Origin: JAYVSZ01 sp043774925
GTDB taxonomy: Bacteria; Pseudomonadota; Gammaproteobacteria; Burkholderiales; Methylophilaceae
Reading direction: 5' to 3'
Assembly: GCA_043774925.1 (NCBI GenBank)
Contig: JAYVSZ010000011.1
Coordinates: 1-64,000, forward strand
DNA length: 64,000 bases
The translations under genes and the position numbers were made by a program. Shown piece after piece: positions 8,792-17,314 of this stretch. The notes under the pieces were generated by a model. That model was not told the origin of the DNA. It ran no database searches and was given only the letters and a program-made list of their open reading frames with translations. Position 1 is the first letter of the stretch; each line of letters starts with the position of its first letter.

Positions 8792-9098
8792 CCACTTTTA
8801 CAGTCAGCGGCGCTTCTTCTTCCAGCACTTCAATCAGCCTATCCACATTCGGATGCTTGCCTGGGCAATTTTCTGCATCTTCTGTGTGCTCGGCATAAAG
8901 CGCCAAGCCTTCTACCGCCGCATCTAGCGTAATTGCGCCATACATTTTGTACAAATGGTGATACACCTTAACTGAGCCTTGGCTGCCCGGTTTGTTCTCG
9001 ATTACGCCCGCGGGCTTGCCGCTCTCGTGATAGAGCTCAATGCGCTGCACTTCATCGGCGCTATCTAAGGTGAGTAATACATCGCTAAATTTTTGCAT
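8781..9098 (-). CDS. Small conserved protein, DUF2322-like
   Basis: 105 residues, cytosolic and acidic. The pattern NKPGSQGSVKVYHHLYKMYG, then LALYAEHTEDAENCPGKHPNVDRLIEVL, matches my memory of DUF2322 proteins in beta- and gammaproteobacteria; this was not checked by search. Function is unknown. It is probably co-transcribed with nothing else, since coq7 ends 17 bp upstream on the same strand with its own spacing. It converges with the VOC gene. Confidence 0.75.
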   Translation of the reverse strand: MQKFSDVLLTLDSADEVQRIELYHESGKPAGVIENKPGSQGSVKVYHHLYKMYGAITLDAAVEGLALYAEHTEDAENCPGKHPNVDRLIEVLEEEAPLTVKVVTN

Positions 9099-9115
9099 GA
9101 TTAAATATGGTAAGC

Positions 9116-9751
9116 CTAAATATAATACGCTGTCGTTGTCATGACTTTAGAAGCGAACTTCATGCCAGTTTTAACTGCTTCGGGCAATTCGGCAGCGCCA
9201 AGCTGCTTGGCTTCTAGTGCGTGGGCGGTTTCATCCTTGTGCATTTGTTCAACAATGGCGCGCGTTTTAACATCTTCAACTGACAATTTTTCTAAATGAC
9301 TGCCCAAATGCGCACTGACTTGCTGCTCTGTTTCTGCCAAAAAGCCTAAATTCCACTTGTCACCCACCGCACCCGCAAGCGCACCAAGTGCAAAGCTACC
9401 AGAATACCAAACTGGGTTAAGCAAACTTTTACGCCCACCAAGCTCGTTAATGCGCGATTCACACCAAGCCAAGTGATCCGTTTCTTCATCAGCCGCATGT
9501 TTAAGCGCCTGCACAATTTGCGGGTTGCGTGAGGTAAATGCTTGGCCGCTATACAAGGCCTGTGCGCACACTTCACCCACATGGTTAATGCGCATTAGCG
9601 CGGCAGCTTGCTGCTTTTGTGCGTCGCTCAGGTTTGAATTACTCAGCGCTTCTTCGGTCGCGGCATCTGGCCGTGCGCGGCTGGCATGTGCGTTCGCCAA
9701 AACAGTGCGTAAACCTGTGTCAAAGGTGGCGATTAGTCTGTCGATGAGCAT
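9116..9751 (-). CDS. coq7: 2-polyprenyl-3-methyl-6-methoxy-1,4-benzoquinone monooxygenase (Coq7)
   Basis: Di-iron hydroxylase of ubiquinone synthesis (C6 hydroxylation). 211 residues. The ferritin-like di-iron motifs are RINHVGEVCAQALYSGQ (E and ExxH type), AADEETDHLAWCESRI (EExxH), and EMH-like elements in EQMHKDETAHALEAKQLGA. Membrane association is through hydrophobic patches such as SGSFALGALAGAVGDKWNLGF. It points to aerobic ubiquinone-based respiration, in keeping with the oxidase cluster. Confidence 0.95.
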   Translation of the reverse strand: MLIDRLIATFDTGLRTVLANAHASRARPDAATEEALSNSNLSDAQKQQAAALMRINHVGEVCAQALYSGQAFTSRNPQIVQALKHAADEETDHLAWCESRINELGGRKSLLNPVWYSGSFALGALAGAVGDKWNLGFLAETEQQVSAHLGSHLEKLSVEDVKTRAIVEQMHKDETAHALEAKQLGAAELPEAVKTGMKFASKVMTTTAYYI

Positions 9752-9807
9752 AAATTTAGTTTAATCCAATTTGCCATTAAATCACACCAGTTTTAGAACA
9801 AATTACG

Positions 9808-9845
9808 ATAAAAAAGCCCTGCTTGATTTTATCAAAGCAGGGCTA
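9808..9845 (-). terminator. Intrinsic terminator of the C-terminal protease gene
   Basis: 10-bp stem AGCCCTGCTT/AAGCAGGGCT (9815-9824 and 9835-9844) followed on the minus strand by a T run (A run 9811-9815 on plus). It lies 18 bp past the stop of the S41 protease gene. Confidence 0.88.
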
Positions 9846-9861
9846 TACATGCCGAAACTAC

Positions 9862-11289
9862 TTAATTCGCTTTTGCAGCGTCTGTTTTCACTTCAGGCGT
9901 TTTTTGCACGGGCAGGCCTTTAAGCACATTCATCGCCTGTACAAATTGAATATCATCCTTGGTAGCAGGCTCAATAGGGCCTTTTTGTTCGGCATATTTT
10001 TTCTCGTTGGCTTTTGCAATGGCTGCATCTTTCGCGGCATCTTTTACTTCAGTCGCCTTTTTACCTGCGTTTGCATCGGTTGGATTCGATAAATGCTTGC
10101 CCAAATCCGCCTCGTGCAGATTGTTCGATTGGTCGAAACCATCTTCTACGTTGATATCTGGCACAATGCCTTTGGCTTGAATAGAGCGGCCATTTGGCGT
10201 GAAATAACGCGCGGTGGTGAGTTTAATCGCGCTGCCATTGTTCATCGGTAAAATGGTTTGCACAGAGCCTTTACCAAAGCTTTGAATGCCCAAAATCGTC
10301 GCACGTTTGTGATCTTGCAGCGCGCCCGCTACAATTTCAGAAGCCGAAGCAGACCCTGCGTTGACCAGCACCACCATCGGCACATTTTTAAAATCAGCTG
10401 ACTCGTCTTTCAAATAATCACCCCTGCCGCGTCGCGCATAATCTTGCGGGTTAGCGGTCAGGTGCATTTTGGAATCTGCCACGCGGCCTTCGGTGTAAAC
10501 CACCAACTTATCTTTTGGTAAAAATGCTGACGATACGCCCACGGCAGAATCTAGCAAGCCACCTGGGTTGTTGCGTAAATCCAGCACCAAACCTTTAAAT
10601 GGGCCTTTGTTTTGATCGTGTAATGCTTTAAGCGCCTTAGCTAAATCCTCGCCCGTGTGCTCCTGAAACTGCGTAATACGTATGTAGCCGTAATCTTTTT
10701 CAAGATATTTATTTTTAACGCTTTGCGATTTAATAATGGCGCGTGTGAGCATGAATGTCAGCGGTTTTGGCTCATTTTTACGCAAAACGGTGAGCGTGAT
10801 TTTGGTATCAGGCGCGCCGCGCATTTTCTTCACCGCATCGTTTAGTGTAATGCCGCGCACTTGTGTGTCATCTAATTTTAAAATCAAATCGCCGCTTTTT
10901 AAACCCGCTTTGTAAGCTGGGCTGTCTTCAATTGGCGTTACCACTTTTACCAAGCCATCTTCCATCGCCACTTCAATGCCCAAACCGCCAAACTCGCCTT
11001 GCGTGCCTGCTTGCAGGTCTTTGTAAGCATCGGCGTCCATAAAGGTAGAATGTGGATCTAGGCCAGCTAACATGCCAGTGAGCGCCTCGTTAATGAGTTT
11101 TTTGTCTTCTACTGGCTCGACATAGTCACTTTTAACTTTGCCAAAAACCTCGGCAAACACGCGCAAATCATCAATGGGCAATTGCGGAGTAAGCGCCTTG
11201 TCGGCAAGTGCGGATAAGTTAACGCTAATTAATACGCCGACTAAAACGCCGGAGCCGATTAAACCAAATTTTTCAAAAGTAGAGCGCAT
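9862..11289 (-). CDS. ctpA: S41 family carboxy-terminal processing peptidase
   Basis: Periplasmic serine protease with a Ser/Lys dyad. An N-terminal membrane anchor or signal (GLIGSGVLVGVLISVNLSALA) is followed by a PDZ domain (~95-180, GGLGIEVAMEDGLVKVVTP and SGDLILKLDDTQV). The S41 core then carries the Ser in GSASASEIVAG and the Lys in SFGKGSVQT. A charged, Lys/Ala-rich tail follows (~410-475). 475 residues is normal. A strong terminator follows the stop. It is divergent from the SelW-like gene. Confidence 0.93.
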   Translation of the reverse strand: MRSTFEKFGLIGSGVLVGVLISVNLSALADKALTPQLPIDDLRVFAEVFGKVKSDYVEPVEDKKLINEALTGMLAGLDPHSTFMDADAYKDLQAGTQGEFGGLGIEVAMEDGLVKVVTPIEDSPAYKAGLKSGDLILKLDDTQVRGITLNDAVKKMRGAPDTKITLTVLRKNEPKPLTFMLTRAIIKSQSVKNKYLEKDYGYIRITQFQEHTGEDLAKALKALHDQNKGPFKGLVLDLRNNPGGLLDSAVGVSSAFLPKDKLVVYTEGRVADSKMHLTANPQDYARRGRGDYLKDESADFKNVPMVVLVNAGSASASEIVAGALQDHKRATILGIQSFGKGSVQTILPMNNGSAIKLTTARYFTPNGRSIQAKGIVPDINVEDGFDQSNNLHEADLGKHLSNPTDANAGKKATEVKDAAKDAAIAKANEKKYAEQKGPIEPATKDDIQFVQAMNVLKGLPVQKTPEVKTDAAKAN

Positions 11290-11380
11290 GAGAACCTTTT
11301 ATAATTGAGAAATACTGCATACTAAGAGCTTACAATACAACATTAGGTTCATTTTGCGCTTTTTCAAGAGAGTTTCATAG

Positions 11381-11420
11381 AGCGTCGCGAAAATTTAGAG
11401 CGCGTCGCGAAAAAATTAGG
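11381..11420 (+). repeat. Two 20-bp tandem units upstream of the SelW-like gene
   Basis: Units AGCGTCGCGAAAATTTAGAG (11381-11400) and CGCGTCGCGAAAAAATTAGG (11401-11420) agree at most positions. The second unit carries part of the ribosome site (TTAGGAG) for ATG 11429. It may be a duplicated operator or simple replication slippage. Confidence 0.5.
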
Positions 11421-11428
11421 AGTTTAAG

Positions 11429-11746
11429 ATGGACTTGCATCAGGTGGAAATTGAATATTGCACACAATGTAGATGGCTGCTACGCGCGGCATGGCTAGCG
11501 CAGGAGCTTTTGACAACATTTGAGAGTGATTTAAAAGGTGTTAATTTAATGCCTGGCACCGGCGGGATTCTTGAAGTTAGGCTCAACGACGCGGTTTTAT
11601 TTTCGCGCAAAACGGAAGGACGTTTCCCAGAGTCGAAAGAGCTAAAACAGTTGATTCGCGATGTTATAGACCCAGCGCGGGATTTAGGGCATAGCGATAC
11701 GCCTATGGCAGTCAAACCAATTAAAGCAGATAAAGATTTTATCTAA
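11429..11746 (+). CDS. SelT/SelW/SelH (Rdx) family protein
   Basis: 105-residue thioredoxin-fold protein. It begins with the family's strand-CxxC-helix: VEIEYCTQCRWLLRAAWLAQELL. Cys-x-x-Cys replaces the CxxU of eukaryotic selenoproteins. The second half has the typical GTGGILEVRLNDAVLFSRKTEGRFPESKELKQLIRD. A redox role is likely, but no bacterial substrate is established. Good ribosome site AGGAG 8 bases upstream of ATG. Confidence 0.9.
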   Translation: MDLHQVEIEYCTQCRWLLRAAWLAQELLTTFESDLKGVNLMPGTGGILEVRLNDAVLFSRKTEGRFPESKELKQLIRDVIDPARDLGHSDTPMAVKPIKADKDFI

Positions 11747-11807
11747 TTAAGCCCTCCCCCAAGTTTAGTAGTTATACGCTTTTATGGTGCGCTACTTTTG
11801 CTAATGC

Positions 11808-11822
11808 GCACTTAAATTGTGC
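11808..11822. promoter_or_regulatory. Putative NtrC-binding site upstream of the Anbu operon
   Basis: GCACTTAAATTGTGC fits the NtrC dimer pattern GCAC-N7-GTGC exactly. The centre is about 95 bp upstream of the start point predicted from the -24/-12 element at 11884-11899, an ordinary enhancer distance. The assignment is by consensus only. Confidence 0.6.
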
Positions 11823-11883
11823 ACAAACATCAATGGATAATAAAAAATAACTCTAACATTTTGTTTTAAAATATTATTTTACT

Positions 11884-11899
11884 TGGCATGGCTATTGCT
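11884..11899 (+). promoter_or_regulatory. Putative sigma-54 (-24/-12) promoter of the Anbu operon
   Basis: TGGCATGGCTATTGCT has GG (11885-11886) and GC (11897-11898) separated by exactly 10 bp and matches TGGCAYG-N4-TTGCW nearly perfectly. The predicted start is near 11910. That leaves almost no leader before ATG 11911, so either the mRNA is nearly leaderless or translation begins at a later Met (11917, 11944 or 11959). Confidence 0.62.
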
Positions 11900-11910
11900 G
11901 GTGTTATGTG

Positions 11911-13359
11911 ATGAATATGCAACTTGCCTCATTGTTTGATGAAATGCACCTAACTGAAATGCAGGGTGAAATTTCTAGTGATTCCGCTCAAGTGCGCGAA
12001 ATCTATCATACTTTTTCGCAATGGCTAAAAGAGATGTCACACGCGCAATTGGAGAGCAAGCGTGAAGAGGCGGAGCTATTGTTTAGGCGCGTCGGCATTA
12101 CCTTTAATGTGTATGGCGATAACGCGGCGAAAGAGCGTTTAATTCCTTTTGATGTGATTCCGCGGCTTATTTCCGCCAAAGAATGGCAGGTGCTTTCTGC
12201 GGGCTGTATTCAGCGCGTCACAGCACTGAATATGTTTCTACACGATATTTATCACGAGCAAGCTATTATTAAGGCGGGCATTGTGCCATCGAGTATTTTG
12301 GCGAATAGTCAGTATCGTCCTGAGATGTTTGGCGTGGATGTGCCTGGTAAAATTTACGCGCACATTGCGGGCATTGATATTGTGCGCACAGGCGAAGATG
12401 CGTTTTACGTGCTAGAAGACAATTTGCGCACGCCATCAGGCGTGTCGTATATGTTAGAAGATCGCAAAATGATGATGCGGCTGTTCCCCGAGCTATTTAG
12501 GCGCTATCCAGTTGCTCCAGTTGAGCATTATCCACAAATTTTGCTGAATAATTTACGCGCGGTGGCACAGCCTAGCGTGCAAGATCCAACCGTGGTATTG
12601 CTAACACCTGGCGCGTATAACAGCGCTTATTTTGAGCATGCTTTTATTGCCCAACAAATGGGGGTGGAGTTGGTAGAAGGCCAAGATTTATTTGTGCGTA
12701 ATAATGCAGTGTACATGCGCACCACCAATGGGCCGCAACGCGTTGATGTGATTTATCGCCGCATTGATGATGATTTTATTGACCCCTTAAGCTTTAACCC
12801 AAATTCTATGCTGGGTGTGCCAGGCTTGCTGTCCGTGTATCGCAATGGCGGGGTAACACTGGCTAACGCGGTGGGTACAGGCGTGGCAGATGATAAAGCG
12901 ACCTATTGCTATGTGCCTGAAATGATTCAGTTTTACTTAGGTGAAACGCCTATTTTATCGAATGTACCTACTTATAAACTGAGCGATGAAGGTGATTTAA
13001 AATATGTGCTGGATCACTTAAGTGAGCTGGTGGTAAAAGAGGTGCAAGGCTCGGGTGGTTACGGCATGCTCATTGGCCCAAGTGCCAGCAAGCAAGAGTT
13101 GGCAGAGTTCAAATTGCGTATTTTGTCGTCACCCAGCAATTATATTGCGCAGCCCACGCTGGCGTTATCCACTTGCCCAACGCTTGTAGAAAAAGGTATC
13201 GCACCGCGCCATGTCGATTTAAGGCCATTTGTATTATCGGGTAAAAGTGTGAGTTTAGTGCCAGGTGGATTGTGCAGGGTGGCCTTAAAAGAAGGCTCGC
13301 TAGTGGTGAACTCGTCGCAAGGCGGCGGTACAAAAGATACCTGGGTTTTAAAAAGTTAA
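11911..13359 (+). CDS. Circularly permuted ATP-grasp protein (type 2; DUF404/DUF407)
   Basis: 482 residues. The circularly permuted ATP-grasp family is thought to form an amide or peptide-type bond, though its true substrate is unknown. Family landmarks are GITFNVYGD, IPFDVIPRLISAKEW, VPGKIYAHIAGIDIVRTGEDAFYVLEDNLRTPSGVSYMLE, DVIYRRIDDDFIDPL and VKEVQGSGGYGMLIGP. It is the first gene of a five-gene operon with alpha-E, transglutaminase, an HPPD-like protein and Anbu. Computational work (Aravind group) has linked such genes to a peptide synthesis or modification system. The start is uncertain: GTG 11908, ATG 11911 and ATG 11917 are adjacent and no good ribosome site is seen. Confidence 0.92.
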   Translation: MNMQLASLFDEMHLTEMQGEISSDSAQVREIYHTFSQWLKEMSHAQLESKREEAELLFRRVGITFNVYGDNAAKERLIPFDVIPRLISAKEWQVLSAGCIQRVTALNMFLHDIYHEQAIIKAGIVPSSILANSQYRPEMFGVDVPGKIYAHIAGIDIVRTGEDAFYVLEDNLRTPSGVSYMLEDRKMMMRLFPELFRRYPVAPVEHYPQILLNNLRAVAQPSVQDPTVVLLTPGAYNSAYFEHAFIAQQMGVELVEGQDLFVRNNAVYMRTTNGPQRVDVIYRRIDDDFIDPLSFNPNSMLGVPGLLSVYRNGGVTLANAVGTGVADDKATYCYVPEMIQFYLGETPILSNVPTYKLSDEGDLKYVLDHLSELVVKEVQGSGGYGMLIGPSASKQELAEFKLRILSSPSNYIAQPTLALSTCPTLVEKGIAPRHVDLRPFVLSGKSVSLVPGGLCRVALKEGSLVVNSSQGGGTKDTWVLKS

Positions 13360-13394
13360 AGTTCTAAAAAATTAAGGTCTTAAAAAGCTAAAAA

Positions 13395-14360
13395 ATGTTA
13401 AGTAGAACCGCAGGTCATTGGTATTGGATGGCACGCTATATTGAGCGTGCTGAGAACATGGCGCGCGTGCTGGATGTGACTTACAGCATGTCGCTGGTGC
13501 CGCACGCGGCGGAATCAGAAGCGGCTTTATGGCAGCCAGCGCTAGAAATATCGGGCAATGTAGAGGCTTTTGAAGAAGCTTGTGACGAATATAACGCGCA
13601 CAATGTGATTCATTATTTGGCGATGGATCAGGATAATCCTTCCAGTATTTATTGTTCGCTGCGCAGTGCGCGAGAGAATGCGCACGCCGTGCGCGTGACC
13701 ATGTCGTCAGAAACTTGGGAGAATATTAATACGCTTTGGCTGGAATTTAGCCAGTTTTTTGGCCAAGATTTTGCAAAAGTGGGCTTAACCACTTTTTGTG
13801 ATTGGGTAAAAAGTCGCTCGCATTTATTTCGTGGCGTGAGCTTTGGCACTATGTTGCGCGATGATGCTTTTCGCTTTATTCGGCTAGGCACATTTATTGA
13901 GCGCTCCGACAACACCGCGCGCTTGTTGGATGTGAAATATCACTTATTGTTGCCCGATGACGAAGAAATTGGCGGCGCGGTTGATTATTACGAATGGAGT
14001 GCGGTATTGCGCTCGGTATCAGCTTTTCAGGCGTATCAAAAAGTGTTTAGCGATAGTATAGAGCCATGGCGTGTGGCCGAGTTGCTGGTGTTACGTGCCG
14101 ATATGCCGCGCTCGCTACATGCTTGTTTTGATGAAATTTTACCTATTTTAGAACAGCTTTCTGGCCAACGAAACAGCGAGTGCAAGCGCATTGCGGGGGA
14201 TCTTTACGCGCGTCTTAAATATGGGCGCATGGATGATATTTTTCAAAAAGGGCTGCATGAGTTTCTAACCGATTTTATTAGTGCAACTAATTTATTGGGA
14301 ATTGAAATTCAACGCACTTTTCTGAATGCGTCCTCTTTTGCACAAGCTGGCAAACGTTAA
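13395..14360 (+). CDS. Alpha-E domain protein (DUF403)
   Basis: 321 residues, mostly helical. It has the family start MLSRTAGHWYWMARYIERAENMARVLDVTYS and repeats such as RLGTFIERSDNTARLLDVKYHLL. The two copies of the ERaeNtARlLD pattern are the alpha-E repeats. It almost always accompanies the circularly permuted ATP-grasp and transglutaminase proteins. A role as partner or carrier is proposed but unproven. It lies 35 bp after the ATP-grasp gene and abuts the transglutaminase gene (shared base at 14360). Confidence 0.93.
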   Translation: MLSRTAGHWYWMARYIERAENMARVLDVTYSMSLVPHAAESEAALWQPALEISGNVEAFEEACDEYNAHNVIHYLAMDQDNPSSIYCSLRSARENAHAVRVTMSSETWENINTLWLEFSQFFGQDFAKVGLTTFCDWVKSRSHLFRGVSFGTMLRDDAFRFIRLGTFIERSDNTARLLDVKYHLLLPDDEEIGGAVDYYEWSAVLRSVSAFQAYQKVFSDSIEPWRVAELLVLRADMPRSLHACFDEILPILEQLSGQRNSECKRIAGDLYARLKYGRMDDIFQKGLHEFLTDFISATNLLGIEIQRTFLNASSFAQAGKR

Positions 14361-15193
14361 TGTTGCTCACTATTGAACATCGTACGCGCTACGATTACTC
14401 TGAGCCGTTGCAATATACGATTCAACAATTACGCTTAACGCCGCAAGATAACTTTGGGCAGCGCGTGATTAAATGGGACATTAAGGTCAACGGTCAGCTG
14501 GCACGCTTTAACGATGCTTTTGGCAATGTAACGCATACTTTGGTGCTAGATAAACCACATTCGCACATTAATATTGTGGCAATAGGTGAGGTGGAAACAG
14601 AGCTGCCGATAAGTAATGCGAATGATAGCTTGCCTGTAGAAATTTATTTGCGCGAAACCGCATTGACAACGTCGAATGCTGCGCTTAAAAAATTCAGCCT
14701 TAAATTTAAAGGCAAAGAAAATCATGGTGTGGCGGCGCTGGACAAGATGGTGGACGCCATTATTCTGCAAGTGCCTTACAATAAAGGCATTACCAATGCA
14801 CAAACTTCGGCGGCTGAAGCCTTTGAGAAGAAAGCGGGTGTTTGCCAAGATCACGCACATATTTTTATTGTCTGTTGCCGCTTGCTAGGCATGCCAGCTC
14901 GCTATGTCAGTGGTTATTTATTTACGCAAGATGGTAGCTTGATGGAAAGCCATGGTTGGGCCGATGTATGGTTTAAAGAAAGTGGCTGGCAGAGTTTCGA
15001 TGTGTCGAATCAATGCCGTACTTCTGGCGTGCACATTAGACTTGCTGTGGGACTAGACTATCACGATGCCTGCCCCGTGAGCGGCATGCGCAACGGCGGT
15101 GGCGTAGAAAATATGGAAGTGAGCGTGGTGGTGAATCAAACTGACCACACAAATCAAGCTCAGAAAATACAACAAATTCAATCACAACAGTAA
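14360..15193 (+). CDS. Transglutaminase-like protein (bacterial N-terminal region plus TGc core)
   Basis: 277 residues, no signal peptide, so cytosolic. The N-terminal bacterial transglutaminase-associated beta domain (~1-80: MLLTIEHRTRYDYSEPLQYT) precedes the papain-like core. The catalytic Cys is in AGVCQDHAHIF (~165), His in SHGWADVWF (~200), and Asp in QSFDVSNQC. It probably acts as a peptidase or amide-bond-rearranging enzyme. It overlaps the alpha-E stop by 1 bp, and the next gene begins directly after its stop, so translation is tightly coupled. Confidence 0.92.
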   Translation: MLLTIEHRTRYDYSEPLQYTIQQLRLTPQDNFGQRVIKWDIKVNGQLARFNDAFGNVTHTLVLDKPHSHINIVAIGEVETELPISNANDSLPVEIYLRETALTTSNAALKKFSLKFKGKENHGVAALDKMVDAIILQVPYNKGITNAQTSAAEAFEKKAGVCQDHAHIFIVCCRLLGMPARYVSGYLFTQDGSLMESHGWADVWFKESGWQSFDVSNQCRTSGVHIRLAVGLDYHDACPVSGMRNGGGVENMEVSVVVNQTDHTNQAQKIQQIQSQQ

Positions 15194-16417
15194 ATGAAAA
15201 ATCTTTCACTTAACTTTCCTCGCCACGGCGACAAAGAAAACTCATCATTTTTTGAAGAGTATCTGGTTAAAATTTTAGAAGAGCGCGATAGGTTGGGGTT
15301 GACTGAGATGGTGCATGAAATTGACGCACTCATGATTACAGTAGATCCAGGCCACTCCGTGCAATATGTAGCAGAGCTGTCGTTGATGACACCCTACCAT
15401 TATTTGGTGACGCTTGAGAGTGAGTCGCACTGGACGCATGTGCTGAGAATTGATTTAGATTCACCCGACATTTTATTGCGAGAAGTCAAAGATCCCAATC
15501 TGCGCGGCATTTTCCGCTCTTTGAACGAAGTGTATCCAGTCGGCGCAAAAAAGCCCAATAGCCGTTATATGGGCGAAATAATCCGGGTGACGGATTTGCA
15601 CGATGTGGTAAAAATCCAAAATCAGCGCGAGTTTCGTTTTTTCTCGCAACATGAAGTACACAAATTAGAGCTGCCAGGCAACTTAGCGATTAGCAAACCA
15701 TCACCTTATACGCACAATATTGTGGCTTATTTAGAGCGTAAAGCAGACGATATCCGCGTTTATTCGCTTGGCATGAGTGTCATTAATGCCGATGTGCAGG
15801 CTGCCTATCTGGCGGCGAAAGAACAACAACAAAAATCGCGAATAGATGATTTGCTCTTGCCAGTCGATCACTTGGCTACCCGTGTTTACAGCCAAAACCG
15901 CGAAGTGGCGATTCTAGAATATCTTTCTTGGACCAGTTACTTTTTTTGGGGTGCATATAATATTTGGGATCAAAACTCCTCTACTAACGTGACCAAGAGT
16001 ATGCATGGTTATGCCGAGAGCCGCAGTCCTGCCAAGGTTTTTACTGCCAATAACACGCCTTATTTTGTCAATCACTTGGAGAAATTACCATCACCTACGG
16101 AAACCTTTGTGCGCAACTACGGGCCGCGTTTGCATCACATGGCGATTTCGGTTAAAGATGGTGTGCGCGATGACGTGGAGAATATTGAGTTTGTGGTGAA
16201 CGCCATTGCCGAGCAAGGAAAAGGCTTTTTGTTGGATGTTATCGGTTCGAAAGAGCAAGGCCTAAAACAGATTTTTTCTAATGCGTCAGAGCACTCATCA
16301 TTAATTATTGAATACGTGCAACGTTTTGGTGACTTTGACGGATTTTTTACCAAAGATAATGTGGCAAAACTTACCGCAGCAGCGGGCGCACAAGAAGGCG
16401 TAGCTACAAAAAGTTAA
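15194..16417 (+). CDS. HPPD/VOC-superfamily dioxygenase-like protein inside the Anbu operon
   Basis: 407 residues. The C-terminal half resembles 4-hydroxyphenylpyruvate dioxygenase. It has PVDHLATRV (His226), LHHMAISVKDG (His315) and SLIIEYVQRFGDFDGFF (Glu373), in the order and roughly the spacing of the HPPD Fe(II) facial triad, then a terminal helix (NVAKLTAAAG). The N-terminal ~215 residues are not the usual HPPD first domain but contain PGHSVQYVAELSLMTPYHYLV and look like another beta-rich unit. Start ATG 15194 directly follows the transglutaminase stop. It may be an iron oxygenase acting on the operon's peptide product. Substrate is unknown, and it is unlikely to be the tyrosine-pathway HPPD. 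Confidence 0.72.
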   Translation: MKNLSLNFPRHGDKENSSFFEEYLVKILEERDRLGLTEMVHEIDALMITVDPGHSVQYVAELSLMTPYHYLVTLESESHWTHVLRIDLDSPDILLREVKDPNLRGIFRSLNEVYPVGAKKPNSRYMGEIIRVTDLHDVVKIQNQREFRFFSQHEVHKLELPGNLAISKPSPYTHNIVAYLERKADDIRVYSLGMSVINADVQAAYLAAKEQQQKSRIDDLLLPVDHLATRVYSQNREVAILEYLSWTSYFFWGAYNIWDQNSSTNVTKSMHGYAESRSPAKVFTANNTPYFVNHLEKLPSPTETFVRNYGPRLHHMAISVKDGVRDDVENIEFVVNAIAEQGKGFLLDVIGSKEQGLKQIFSNASEHSSLIIEYVQRFGDFDGFFTKDNVAKLTAAAGAQEGVATKS

Positions 16418-16541
16418 TTATTTTCACCCTTAATTTTGAGCTGTAATTTTGACCTGTTTAATTTAGCACACGCGTTAGGCATAACCAAGTACAAAATGCT
16501 ATGATTACAGAATAAACATCTTATTCTTTACCCATAAAAAC

Positions 16542-17270
16542 ATGACCTATTGCGTTGCAATACTCCTAGACGAAGGTTTGGTATTAGCCTCTGACACCCG
16601 TACCAATGCTGGGGTTGACCAAGTTGGCGTGTTCCCCAAAATGCATGTGTTTGAGGTGCGTGGCGAGCGCATGATTACCTTGTTAACGGCGGGCAATTTG
16701 GCCATTACGCAATCGGTAGTGAATCGGCTCAAAGCAGCGGTTGAGGCCAATAAAAAAGGCAATTTGCACCAAGCTAAAACCATGTTTGATGTTGTTAATT
16801 TGGTGGGCGACGAGGTGCGCGCGGTTTTTAAGCGTGATGGACTACATCTTAAAAATCAAAATACGGAATTTAACGCTAGTATTCTGGTGGCTGGACAAAT
16901 TAAAGGCGAAAAACCGCGTTTATTTAACGTCTATTCTGCAGGGAATTTCATTGAAACTAGCCCAGAAACGCCTTATTTTCAAATTGGTGAAACTAAATAT
17001 GGCAAACCCATTATCGACCGCGTAGTGCGCCGCAATAGCAACATGATGGATGCGGTAAAATGTGTACTTATTTCGTTTGATTCTACTATCCGTAGCAATA
17101 TATCGGTGGCTGCACCCATTGATTTGTTGCTTTACCGTAGCGATACTTTTCATGCCGATTGTCACCAGCGTATTGCCGAAAATGACCCGTATTACGCCTC
17201 TGTTCGCAAAGGCTGGTCGGAAGGGCTCAAGCAAGTATTTAGCGAAATCGCGAATCCTGATTGGTGCTAA
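16542..17270 (+). CDS. Anbu, proteasome-type protease
   Basis: 242-residue Ntn-hydrolase of the ancestral beta-subunit (Anbu/BPH) family. The N-terminus is MTYCVAILLDEGLVLASDTRTNAG, so Thr2 becomes the N-terminal nucleophile after Met removal. Asp18 (SDTRT) and Lys33 (FPKMH) occupy the active-site Asp and Lys positions of HslV and proteasome beta subunits. The C-terminal extension RKGWSEGLKQVF is typical of Anbu. It follows the HPPD-like gene by 124 bp, a gap that could hold its own promoter (TATGAT near 16501). No ATPase partner is nearby. It presumably degrades or matures the operon's peptides. Confidence 0.92.
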   Translation: MTYCVAILLDEGLVLASDTRTNAGVDQVGVFPKMHVFEVRGERMITLLTAGNLAITQSVVNRLKAAVEANKKGNLHQAKTMFDVVNLVGDEVRAVFKRDGLHLKNQNTEFNASILVAGQIKGEKPRLFNVYSAGNFIETSPETPYFQIGETKYGKPIIDRVVRRNSNMMDAVKCVLISFDSTIRSNISVAAPIDLLLYRSDTFHADCHQRIAENDPYYASVRKGWSEGLKQVFSEIANPDWC

Positions 17271-17314
17271 TTGATTTTATAAATTCGGAAGACTTCTGTT
17301 AAAGGGGAATATAA

